From positions 1-39,964 of the forward strand of contig CANJIM010000025.1 of NCBI GenBank assembly GCA_947474495.1: 39,964 bases of DNA. Reading direction: 5' to 3'. A program made the position numbers and the translations under genes. The notes beneath the pieces were generated by a model that saw nothing but the letters and a program-made list of their open reading frames with translations, had not been told where the DNA came from and ran no database searches. The DNA is from Rhodospirillaceae bacterium (GTDB taxonomy: Bacteria > Pseudomonadota > Alphaproteobacteria > SMXQ01). Of the stretch, positions 32,781 to 39,964 are shown in pieces (position 1 is the first letter of the stretch; every line of letters begins with the position of its first letter).

Positions 32781-33899
32781 TCAGACCCGCGCCAAGATGT
32801 CGCCGGCAGGGCGCCGAACGGGGTTGTGCAGGAGCACGTAAAGTGCGCCGGCGGCGGCAACGAGCGGGATCAGATAGACCATCAGAATCGCCGCGGGCAT
32901 CGTCGATGACAGATTAAAGGAGCCGAGATAGGTGACCTGCACAGTGGCGACCGCGCCGGTCGCCCAGAGTATCCGGCGCACTTGGCCGCGGCGGTTGAAT
33001 TCACCGGCCAGCAGCGCAGCGAGTGCGATCAATGTGAAGGACATCGTGAGGAGCGGCGAGGAGAGTCGCTGATGGCCCTCGGCGCGCAAGGACGCGCGGG
33101 CGCGAATGTCGTCGGCCGAATCACCAGGCCAGAAGAGTTCGTCGAGATAGCGCTCGCGCGCTTCGCGCCAGCGCACCCCGCCGGTTTGCGTCGCGGTGTC
33201 GAAGTCCAAGGTATATTGGTCGAAATAGAGGATCGACAGCTGCTGTTCGCGGCCCTTTTCGATGGCTTGGCGGTTGCCGTTGGCCATCACCACGCGCGGG
33301 CCGTTGGGCGTGTGCACCAGCGCGCCGCGCTCGGCCATCATCGTGATCGGCTTGTCGGGGACGCGCTCGTCATGCACCAGGATGCCGAGCAGTTCGCCGT
33401 CGCTCTTGCGCTCGCGGACGTAAACCGTGACACCCTCGACGACATTGTTGAAGGTGCCTTCCTGCAACAGCACCGACGAATAGTCGTTGCGGATCGAGAA
33501 TTGCAGATCCTTGAACTCGCGATAGGCGAGCGGCATGAAATAGAGATTCACGGCGTAGCAAATCAGCGCGACGAGCACCGCCATGGTCACGGCCGGGCGG
33601 GCCAGCGTGCCCTGGCTCATGCCGCAGGCGCGCAGCACGATCAATTCGCTGTCCATCGTCATCTTGCTGTAGGTGAAGATCACCGCGATGAACATCGCCA
33701 CCGGCAGCAGCACCGACATGACCATCGGCAGGATCAGGATTGCGAGATAGAAAAAGGTATGCGCCGGCAGACCGCGATTGAGGATCAAGTCGACAAAACG
33801 CAGGGACTGGGTCAGCCAAATGACGCCGGCCATAGCTACCGTGATGAACAGGAGCGGCCAGACCAGCAGGCGCATGATGTAGCGGTAGCTGCAGCTCAT
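32781..33899 (-). CDS. lptF: LPS export ABC transporter permease LptF
   Basis: LptF is the second permease of the LptB2FG exporter. It belongs to the YjgP/YjgQ family like LptG: helix 1 LLVWPLLFITVAMAGVIWL, then SLRFVDLILNRGLP, LILPMVMSVLLPVAMFIAVIFTYSKMTMDSELIVLRACGMS as the coupling region, a periplasmic domain about residues 130-255 (SSVLLQEGTFNNVVEGVTVYVRERKSDGELLGILVHDER), and C-terminal helices. Length is 372. It heads the lptF-lptG-lptD-surA-pdxA-rsmA cluster and diverges from pepA over a 214-bp gap. A palindromic element lies just upstream. Confidence 0.93.
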   Translation of the reverse strand: MSCSYRYIMRLLVWPLLFITVAMAGVIWLTQSLRFVDLILNRGLPAHTFFYLAILILPMVMSVLLPVAMFIAVIFTYSKMTMDSELIVLRACGMSQGTLARPAVTMAVLVALICYAVNLYFMPLAYREFKDLQFSIRNDYSSVLLQEGTFNNVVEGVTVYVRERKSDGELLGILVHDERVPDKPITMMAERGALVHTPNGPRVVMANGNRQAIEKGREQQLSILYFDQYTLDFDTATQTGGVRWREARERYLDELFWPGDSADDIRARASLRAEGHQRLSSPLLTMSFTLIALAALLAGEFNRRGQVRRILWATGAVATVQVTYLGSFNLSSTMPAAILMVYLIPLVAAAGALYVLLHNPVRRPAGDILARV

Positions 33900-33908
33900 G
33901 GCGCGGCA

Positions 33909-33938
33909 TTATAGCCATCGGCGAGCCTGAGGCTATAA
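33909..33938. promoter_or_regulatory. Inverted repeat with back-to-back -10-like boxes between lptF and pepA
   Basis: TTATAGCC (33909-33916) and GGCTATAA (33931-33938) are perfect 8-bp inverted arms separated by 14 bases. The left arm carries TATAAT on the minus strand (33908-33913) and the right arm TATAAA on the plus strand (33934-33939). The -10-like boxes thus face away from each other at the lptF end of the divergent gap. Good -35 elements are not seen. Confidence 0.4.
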
Positions 33939-34022
33939 AAAGGGCGCTGACCGAGGCCATACCGGCGGCGAATTTTCCTGCCGAGTCCGTTACTTGCGGA
34001 GAAAAGCATCCGCGAGCGGGAG

Positions 34023-34051
34023 TTGGCATTCGGCGGCGGCGGGACTAGACT
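34023..34051 (+). promoter_or_regulatory. Candidate pepA promoter
   Basis: TTGGCA (34023-34028), a 17-bp spacer and TAGACT (34046-34051) give a reasonable housekeeping promoter about 62 bases upstream of the pepA ATG. GGAG (34100-34103) provides the Shine-Dalgarno. Confidence 0.45.
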
Positions 34052-34113
34052 TCTAGCCCCTTTTTCCCCGCGCGGAGTCCGCCGCGCGCCTCATCGACCG
34101 GAGATCACACGAT

Positions 34114-35619
34114 ATGAAGATCGGCTTTGCCGTCCCGGCTGCGTCCACCCTCGCCAAAGCGACCGGCACGATCGTCGCGGCGGCCTTCGAAGGCAAGGTT
34201 CTTGGTCCTGCGGCCAAGGAATTGGATGGTTTGACCGGCGGTGCCGTGGCCCGCGCCGTCAAGAACGCACGCTTTGCCGGCAAAAAGGGCGAAGTCTTTG
34301 CCTTTCCGGCACCGGTTGGCCTCTCGGCAAATCATGTGATGATCTTTGGCCTTGGCGCACCCGATCAGCTCGACGAGGCGGCAGCCGAGGAAGCCGGCGG
34401 CTCTGTGATGGGCCGTTTGCAGGGGATTCGCGAGACGAAAGCCACGGTTTTGGCGGCACTACCCGGTACGGCCAAGCTGAAACCGGGCAGTTTTGCCGCG
34501 CATTTCGCCTTTGGCGCGCATTTGCGCTCCTATCGCTTCGACAAATACCGCACCAAGGAAAAGGCCGAGGACAAGCCGGTGATTGCCGATCTCACCATCG
34601 CCCTGAAGGCCGCCGACGAGGCGAAGAAGCGCTTTGCGCCGTTGGCCGGCGTCGCCGAGGGCATCTTCCTGACGCGCGACGTGGTGTCCGAGCCGCCCAA
34701 CGTCATCTATCCCGAGACCCTGGCCCAGCGCGCCAAGACCCTGGTGCGCGATGGCGTGAAGGTCGAAGTGCTCGACGTTGCGGCAATGAAGAAGCTCGGC
34801 ATGGGCGCGCTGCTCGGCGTCGCCCAGGGCAGCGTGCGCGATGCGCGCCTGGTCGTCATGCAGTGGAACGGCGGCAAGAAAGGCACCGCGCCGGTCGCCT
34901 TCATCGGCAAGGGCGTGACCTTCGACACCGGCGGCATCTCGATCAAGCCCGCCAAGGGCATGGAAGACATGAAGTGGGACATGGCCGGCGCCGGCACGGT
35001 GATCGGCCTAATGAAGGCGCTGGCCAAGCGCAAGGCCAAGGTCAATGCCATCGGCGTCGTCGGCTTGGTCGAGAACATGCCGGACGGCAACGCCCAACGT
35101 CCCGGCGACGTGGTCACCAGCATGTCGGGCCAGACCATCGAAGTGCTCAACACCGACGCCGAAGGCCGCCTCGTGCTGGCGGACGCCATGTGGTACTGCC
35201 AGAACCGCTTCAAGCCGAAGTTCATGGTCGATCTCGCGACGCTCACCGGCGCCATTATCATGGCGCTCGGCCATCACCGCGCCGGCCTGTTCTCCAACAA
35301 CGATAATTTGTCGGACAAACTCGAGGAAGCTGGCGCCGCGACCGGCGAGAAGCTGTGGCGCATGCCGCTCGGCCCCGAATACGACAAGCAGCTCGCCTCG
35401 CAGATCGCCGACGTGGCGAATATCGGCGACGGCGGCGCCGGCAGCGTCACGGCGGCGCAGTTCCTGCAACGCTTCGTCAACGACGTGCCCTGGGCGCATC
35501 TCGACATCGCCGGCACGGCTTGGTCGAAGCGCGACACGGCGATGGTGCCGAAGGGCGCGACGGCGTTCGGCGTGCGCTTGCTTGATCGCTTGATCACCGA
35601 TCATTACGAGGGCCGCTGA
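34114..35619 (+). CDS. pepA: Leucyl aminopeptidase PepA (M17)
   Basis: A hexameric dimetallo aminopeptidase that removes N-terminal residues from peptides; in E. coli PepA also binds DNA. The C-terminal catalytic domain contains GKGVTFDTGGISIKP (metal-binding Lys and Asp), KWDMAGAGT, the M17 signature NTDAEGRLVLADA (Asp and Glu metal ligands), and the conserved RPGDVV. The N-terminal macro-like domain is about residues 1-160. Length 501 is typical. It is followed after 7 bases by holC, the usual partner in proteobacteria. Confidence 0.95.
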   Translation: MKIGFAVPAASTLAKATGTIVAAAFEGKVLGPAAKELDGLTGGAVARAVKNARFAGKKGEVFAFPAPVGLSANHVMIFGLGAPDQLDEAAAEEAGGSVMGRLQGIRETKATVLAALPGTAKLKPGSFAAHFAFGAHLRSYRFDKYRTKEKAEDKPVIADLTIALKAADEAKKRFAPLAGVAEGIFLTRDVVSEPPNVIYPETLAQRAKTLVRDGVKVEVLDVAAMKKLGMGALLGVAQGSVRDARLVVMQWNGGKKGTAPVAFIGKGVTFDTGGISIKPAKGMEDMKWDMAGAGTVIGLMKALAKRKAKVNAIGVVGLVENMPDGNAQRPGDVVTSMSGQTIEVLNTDAEGRLVLADAMWYCQNRFKPKFMVDLATLTGAIIMALGHHRAGLFSNNDNLSDKLEEAGAATGEKLWRMPLGPEYDKQLASQIADVANIGDGGAGSVTAAQFLQRFVNDVPWAHLDIAGTAWSKRDTAMVPKGATAFGVRLLDRLITDHYEGR

Positions 35620-35626
35620 GCCGGGC

Positions 35627-36076
35627 ATGACCGACATCGGCTTCTATCACCTCGTCGCGACGCCGCTGGAAAAGGCCCTTCCCAAATTGCTGGAGAAGGT
35701 GCTCGGCAGCGGCGCGCGCGCCGTGGTGATGGCCGGCTCGACCGAGCGCGTCGAGGCGCTCAACGGCCTGTTGTGGACCTATGCGCCGAATGGTTTTCTG
35801 CCGCATGGCAGCGCCAAGGACGGCCATGCCGAGCGCCAGCCGATCTGGCTGACCGCCAAGGATGAGAACCCCAATCAGGCGACGATTTTGGTGCTGACCG
35901 ACGGCGCGATGTCGGACCAGTTGCCGAGCTATGCCCGCTGCCTCGACGTGTTCGATGGGGCGGATGACGCGGCGGTGGCGCAGGCGCGCGAGCGCTGGAA
36001 GCTTTACAAGGACGCCGGCCACGGCCTGACCTATTGGCAGCAGACTGACAGTGGCGGCTGGGAACGTAAAAACTAG
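35627..36076 (+). CDS. holC: DNA polymerase III chi subunit HolC
   Basis: HolC (chi) links the clamp loader to single-strand binding protein at the replication fork. The 149-residue product matches the family: [68 protein letters not shown] and [20 protein letters not shown]. The adjacent pepA gene is the conserved neighbour. The start is the ATG 7 bases after the pepA stop, with GCCGGGC upstream as a poor Shine-Dalgarno, suggesting translational coupling. A hairpin at 36120-36136 lies downstream. Confidence 0.92.
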   Translation: MTDIGFYHLVATPLEKALPKLLEKVLGSGARAVVMAGSTERVEALNGLLWTYAPNGFLPHGSAKDGHAERQPIWLTAKDENPNQATILVLTDGAMSDQLPSYARCLDVFDGADDAAVAQARERWKLYKDAGHGLTYWQQTDSGGWERKN

Positions 36077-36119
36077 GTCTTAACCCCGCGAAAAGTCGCG
36101 AAAAGCCGGGCAGGACGGC

Positions 36120-36136
36120 CTGTTGCGCCGCAACAG
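36120..36136 (+). other. Short perfect hairpin between holC and ndk
   Basis: CTGTTGC (36120-36126) and GCAACAG (36130-36136) form a 7-bp stem with a GCC loop, immediately before the candidate ndk promoter. There is no T-run, so it is not an obvious intrinsic terminator. Confidence 0.4.
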
Positions 36137-36141
36137 CAGGG

Positions 36142-36170
36142 TTGCCGCCCGCCGCCGATCCTTATATAAG
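36142..36170 (+). promoter_or_regulatory. Candidate ndk promoter
   Basis: TTGCCG (36142-36147), a 17-bp spacer and TATAAG (36165-36170) lie 56 bases before the ndk ATG. The -10 is inside a perfect 12-bp palindrome CCTTATATAAGG (36160-36171). Confidence 0.5.
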
Positions 36171-36186
36171 GCCGCAACTTTACGCG

Positions 36187-36219
36187 CCCCCGCCGGGGGT
36201 GAAAGCCCCCAGGAGCTCC
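36187..36219 (+). promoter_or_regulatory. ndk leader with mutually exclusive stems next to the Shine-Dalgarno
   Basis: CCCCC (36187-36191), GGGGG (36195-36199) and CCCCC (36206-36210) allow two alternative 5-bp helices sharing the central G tract. AGGAG (36211-36215), the Shine-Dalgarno, directly follows the last C tract and is itself within GGAGCTCC (36212-36219), an 8-bp palindrome. Function is inference. Confidence 0.35.
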
Positions 36220-36225
36220 CGAATT

Positions 36226-36648
36226 ATGGCCATCGAACGCACTCTCTCCATCCTCAAGCCGGACGCGACCCGTCGCAATTTGACCGGTCAGATCAACGCG
36301 CGCTTCGAGCAGGCGGGCCTCAAGATCGTTGCCCAGAAGCGCATGCAGCTGAGCGAAGCCCAGGCCGGCCAGTTCTATGCCGTCCATAAGGAACGCTCGT
36401 TCTTCGGCGAGCTGGTGGCCTTCATGGTGTCCGGTCCGGTCGTCGTGCAGGTTCTCGAGGGCGAGAACGCCGTCGCCAAGAACCGTGAGATCATGGGCGC
36501 GACCAACCCGGCCAACGCTGCCGCCGGCACCATCCGCAAGGACTTCGCCGAATCGATCGAAGCCAATTCGGTGCATGGTTCGGACTCGCTCGACAACGCC
36601 AAGATCGAGATCGCCTACTTCTTCGCCGGTCTCGAGATCGTCGCCTAA
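36226..36648 (+). CDS. ndk: Nucleoside diphosphate kinase
   Basis: Ndk transfers the gamma phosphate from NTPs to NDPs through a phosphohistidine. The 140-residue protein has the family start [16 protein letters not shown], and the active-site His in [20 protein letters not shown] near residue 117. The open frame extends upstream to 36142, but the ATG at 36226 is the family start and follows AGGAG by 10 bases. It has its own candidate promoter after holC and a strong terminator downstream. Confidence 0.97.
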   Translation: MAIERTLSILKPDATRRNLTGQINARFEQAGLKIVAQKRMQLSEAQAGQFYAVHKERSFFGELVAFMVSGPVVVQVLEGENAVAKNREIMGATNPANAAAGTIRKDFAESIEANSVHGSDSLDNAKIEIAYFFAGLEIVA

Positions 36649-36666
36649 GCGACATCTCAGCGCGTT

Positions 36667-36698
36667 AAAAAAGCCCGGCCGAATGGCCGGGCTTTTTT
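36667..36698. terminator. Strong bidirectional rho-independent terminator
   Basis: AAAAAAGCCCGGCC (36667-36680), loop GAAT and GGCCGGGCTTTTTT (36685-36698) form a perfect 14-bp stem including the A/T tracts. It ends ndk on the plus strand and can also end the small cytochrome oxidase gene on the minus strand. Confidence 0.95.
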
Positions 36699-36718
36699 CT
36701 TGTCCGCGTGCCGCCCTG

Positions 36719-36841
36719 CTAGGCGACGAAGAGCGCCATCAGGATCAGAAAGATCGCGATTCCGATGCATGAGTAGGTGACGATGCGGGTGAAGTTGCGC
36801 CACATCTCGATATGCGGCGTGAGATCATGTGTATCGGCCAT
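36719..36841 (-). CDS. aa3-type cytochrome c oxidase subunit IV (small)
   Basis: A 40-residue frame with polar N-terminus MADTHDLTPHIEMW, a short linker RNFTRIVTYS and one transmembrane helix (CIGIAIFLILMALFVA). This pattern, with an aromatic/charged stretch before a single helix ending near the C-terminus, fits the small subunit IV of alphaproteobacterial aa3 oxidases (PF07835 type). AAGGGGG lies 5 bases before the ATG. It is too short for ordinary ORF lists. Here it sits alone between ndk and purN, away from other oxidase genes. The assignment is by pattern only. Confidence 0.68.
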   Translation of the reverse strand: MADTHDLTPHIEMWRNFTRIVTYSCIGIAIFLILMALFVA

Positions 36842-36917
36842 GGGGGCCCCCTTGATGTTCCCGGCTGTTGACGCCGGCTGAGGGCAGTATGGCGCAGGTC
36901 GCGGCCGGCGAAAAGCC

Positions 36918-37577
36918 TCAGCGCGCCGGGCTGATCAACTGCGCGCCAGCGGTCGCGTCGTCGACCACCCCATCGATGAAAGCCTTATCGCCGGCGATGC
37001 GCACGCGCTGCTCGGCGATCAGCTTAAGGGCGAGGGGATAGATCTTGTGCTCGGCCTCGAGCACGCGGGCGGCCAGGCTGTCCGCATCATCGCTGTCGAG
37101 CACCGGCACGGCGGCCTGGGCGATGATCGGGCCGGAATCCATTTCCGGACGGACGATATGCACCGTGCAGCCGGCCAGCTTCACGCCAGCGGCGAGAGCC
37201 TGCTCGTGGGCGTGCAAGCCCTTGAAGGCCGGCAGCAGCGACGGATGGATATTGATAATACGGTCGGACCAGCGCGCGATGAAGCCGGGCGTCAGCAGGC
37301 GGAGATAGCCGGCGAGGCAGACGAACTCGACGCCGGCGATGCGCAACGCTTCGTGCAGCGCATCGTCGAACGCCTCGCGGCTGTCGTAGGCTTTGTGGTC
37401 GAGGCCGATGGCGGGTACGCCTATCGCCTGCGCGTGCTTGAGACCGGCGGCATCGGGCCGGTTGGAGATCACGGCGACGATCTCGGCGGGAAATCCCGGC
37501 GTTAGGCAGGTGTCGAGCAGCGCCTTGAGATTGCTGCCGCGTCCAGAGATAAGGACGCCGACACGGAGCTTGGCCAT
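36918..37577 (-). CDS. purN: Phosphoribosylglycinamide formyltransferase PurN
   Basis: PurN formylates GAR using 10-formyltetrahydrofolate, the third purine step. The 219-residue protein shows LRVGVLISGRGSNLKALLD at the substrate-binding N-terminus, NIHPSLLPAFKGLHAHEQAL with catalytic Asn and His, and CTVHIVRPEMDSGPIIAQAAVPV with the catalytic Asp. The frame runs upstream within purM to 37799, but the ATG at 37575-37577 is the family start. It starts 2 bases before the purM stop boundary, in the conserved purM-purN order. Confidence 0.95.
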   Translation of the reverse strand: MAKLRVGVLISGRGSNLKALLDTCLTPGFPAEIVAVISNRPDAAGLKHAQAIGVPAIGLDHKAYDSREAFDDALHEALRIAGVEFVCLAGYLRLLTPGFIARWSDRIINIHPSLLPAFKGLHAHEQALAAGVKLAGCTVHIVRPEMDSGPIIAQAAVPVLDSDDADSLAARVLEAEHKIYPLALKLIAEQRVRIAGDKAFIDGVVDDATAGAQLISPAR

Positions 37578-37579
37578 GT

Positions 37580-38641
<1,062 letters not shown>

Positions 38642-38682
38642 GGGACACCCGCCCGTTAAATGCTAAGGTTCTGGCGAAGAAC

Positions 38683-38712
38683 GGGAACCGGCGCGGCGAG
38701 CCGCTCGTTCCC
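38683..38712 (-). other. Stem-loop in the purM leader
   Basis: GGGAAC (38683-38688) and GTTCCC (38707-38712) form an outer stem; GCGG (38693-38696) and CCGC (38701-38704) form an inner one with a CGAG loop. It lies between the candidate purM promoter and the ATT start codon. Confidence 0.4.
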
Positions 38713-38729
38713 TTAAAAGAATCGCCGCG

Positions 38730-38757
38730 AACATAGCCGATCCAGAACGGTTTGCAA
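38730..38757 (-). promoter_or_regulatory. Candidate purM promoter
   Basis: On the minus strand TTGCAA (38752-38757) is spaced 16 bases from TATGTT (38730-38735). The -35 overlaps the first base of the divergent DUF2066 start codon, so the two genes share this short 115-bp region. The transcript would have a leader of about 80 bases. Confidence 0.4.
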
Positions 38758-39964
38758 TGGCCCCCAGCCCAGTTATCCGCGGCCTCCGCCGCTTGTTTTT
38801 CGCCAGTTTTTTCCTGGTTTTGCCGCTTTATGGCGACCTCTCGGGCGTGCGCGCTCAAGCGGCCGGCGAAGCCGACGTCTTTACCGTCGATGACGCGGCG
38901 GTGGACGCCACCGCCGCGACGGCGGCCGCCGCCCGCGAGACGGCCCTGGCGCGCGGCCAGGCCGAGGCCTTCAACCGCTTGCTCGCCCGCCTGACGGTGC
39001 GGTCCGACGCGTCGCGTCTGCCGCGTCCGTCGGCTGCCGAGATCGCCGATCTGGTGCGCGGCATCGAGCTCGACGGCGAGAAGACCTCTGCCGTCAGGTA
39101 TATCGCCAGCCTGCGCGTACGCTTCCGCGCCGACGGCGTGCGCAACCTACTGCGCCGCAGCGGCATTCCCTTCGCCGAGACGCGCAGCAAGCCGATGCTG
39201 ATTTTGCCGCTGGTCGCCGCCGACAGCGGTCCGATCCTGTGGGAGCAAGACACCGATTGGCGCGCGGCTTGGGCTGCGTCTTCGCGCAGCGAAGGGCTCG
39301 TGCCGCTCGTGGTGCCGGTCGGCGACCTCGACGATCTACGGGCGATTTCCGCCGAACAGGCCTCGGCCGGCGACACCCGCCGTCTCTCCGCCATCGCGGC
39401 GCGCTATAACGCGGGCGATGTCGTCGTCGCGGTGGCGACGCCGCAATATGCCGGCGACTCGGTTACGGCGGTGCAGGTCTCGATCAACCGCTTCAGCGCG
39501 CTCGGCCAGGACGAGACGGTGCTCGAAAGCTACGGTGCCGAGCCGGGCAAAAGCGCTTGGACCAAAGCCGTGGCCGGCGTCGCCGCCAATCTGGAAGATA
39601 CGTGGAAACGCGCCTCATTGATCCGCTACGACAGCCAGCGCTCGCTCACCGCGACCATCGCGCTCGCCGGCATCGACGAACTTGTCGAAGTGCGCCGCCG
39701 CTTGGCCAATGTCGCCATCTTGCGGCAAGCCGATCTTGTTTACCTTGCGCGCAACGAAGCGCAGTTCCGTTTTGATTACTTCGGCGACGAGCGTCAGCTC
39801 GCCAGCGCCTTCGCGCAGAACGATCTGGTGCTGGAGCAGGGGGCGAACGGTTGGCGCTTCCGTCCGCGCAGCACCGGTGGCGCACCCACCGGCCGCCTCG
39901 GCACACTGCCGGGCGCGGCAGCGCCGGGTGCCGCGGCCTCAATGCCGGCGACTGAACTGCCGGA
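38757..39964 (+). CDS. DUF2066 family exported protein, 3' end beyond window
   Basis: The frame from ATG 38757 stays open to the right edge (402 complete codons). A signal-peptide-like N-terminus (basic IRGLRRLFF, hydrophobic ASFFLVLPLYG, candidate cleavage after VRA) is followed by a DUF2066-type region: ARETALARGQAEAFNRLLARL, RYIASLRVRFRADGVRNLLRRSGIPF, LILPLVAADSGPILWEQD and GDVVVAVATPQ. The later part, about residues 290-350 (RSLTATIALAGIDELVEVRRRL), looks like a second domain. Function is unknown; the family is usually beside purM and upstream of a CDP-alcohol phosphatidyltransferase and hda, which would lie off the edge. Confidence 0.82.
   Translation, partial: MAPSPVIRGLRRLFFASFFLVLPLYGDLSGVRAQAAGEADVFTVDDAAVDATAATAAAARETALARGQAEAFNRLLARLTVRSDASRLPRPSAAEIADLVRGIELDGEKTSAVRYIASLRVRFRADGVRNLLRRSGIPFAETRSKPMLILPLVAADSGPILWEQDTDWRAAWAASSRSEGLVPLVVPVGDLDDLRAISAEQASAGDTRRLSAIAARYNAGDVVVAVATPQYAGDSVTAVQVSINRFSALGQDETVLESYGAEPGKSAWTKAVAGVAANLEDTWKRASLIRYDSQRSLTATIALAGIDELVEVRRRLANVAILRQADLVYLARNEAQFRFDYFGDERQLASAFAQNDLVLEQGANGWRFRPRSTGGAPTGRLGTLPGAAAPGAAASMPATELP

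Overview
The window is a GC-rich, densely packed chromosomal segment from an alphaproteobacterium. The conserved blocks (bamB-der; rpsF-rpsR-DUF2232-rplI; dnaB-alr-mlaE-mlaF-radA-cvpA-purF; lptF-lptG-lptD-surA-pdxA-rsmA; purM-purN divergent from a DUF2066 gene) and the lineage markers DUF2794 and the tiny aa3 oxidase subunit IV suggest a Rhodospirillales-like organism. That placement is inference from gene content and order. No rRNA, tRNA, CRISPR array or prophage was seen.

Layout from left to right. The window opens inside an IS3-family insertion sequence (1-148, minus), whose end abuts and contributes the first codons of a bactofilin gene (plus). A DUF2794 gene (minus) faces away from a yfgM-like/bamB/der cluster (plus; outer-membrane assembly and ribosome GTPase). 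Next comes a long minus-strand run read from right to left: rpsF-rpsR-DUF2232-rplI, ending in a strong terminator; a guanidinium-exporter-type SMR gene with its own operator-like site; cfa and a secreted protein of unknown role; then dnaB-alr-mlaE-mlaF-radA-cvpA-purF-SDR with mostly overlapping or near-abutting genes. The plus-strand fatty acid cluster fabD-fabG-acpP-fabF-mltG diverges from rpsF. A second SDR (minus) is convergent with mltG and divergent from yicC-gmk (plus).

The right part holds a minus-strand envelope cluster lptF-lptG-lptD-surA-pdxA-rsmA, convergent with gmk and divergent from pepA-holC-ndk (plus). After a strong ndk terminator come a 40-residue aa3-type cytochrome oxidase subunit IV gene (minus) and purM-purN (minus). 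A DUF2066 lipoprotein-like/secreted protein gene (plus) runs off the right edge.

Functionally the window combines envelope biogenesis (BamB, MlaEF, LptDFG, SurA, MltG, Alr, CFA synthase, type II fatty acid synthesis), purine synthesis (PurF, PurM, PurN, Gmk, Ndk), replication and repair (DnaB, HolC, RadA) and ribosome genes (S6, S18, L9, Der, RsmA). It is mostly a housekeeping region, and I found no new multi-gene system. The items worth a second look are local: an insertion sequence fused to bactofilin, a purM gene whose only sensible start is ATT, alternative pairings in the ndk leader, a TetR-like operator plus a perfect 15-bp tandem repeat upstream of the SMR gene, inverted repeats placed around several -10 elements, and a consensus DnaA box upstream of dnaB.
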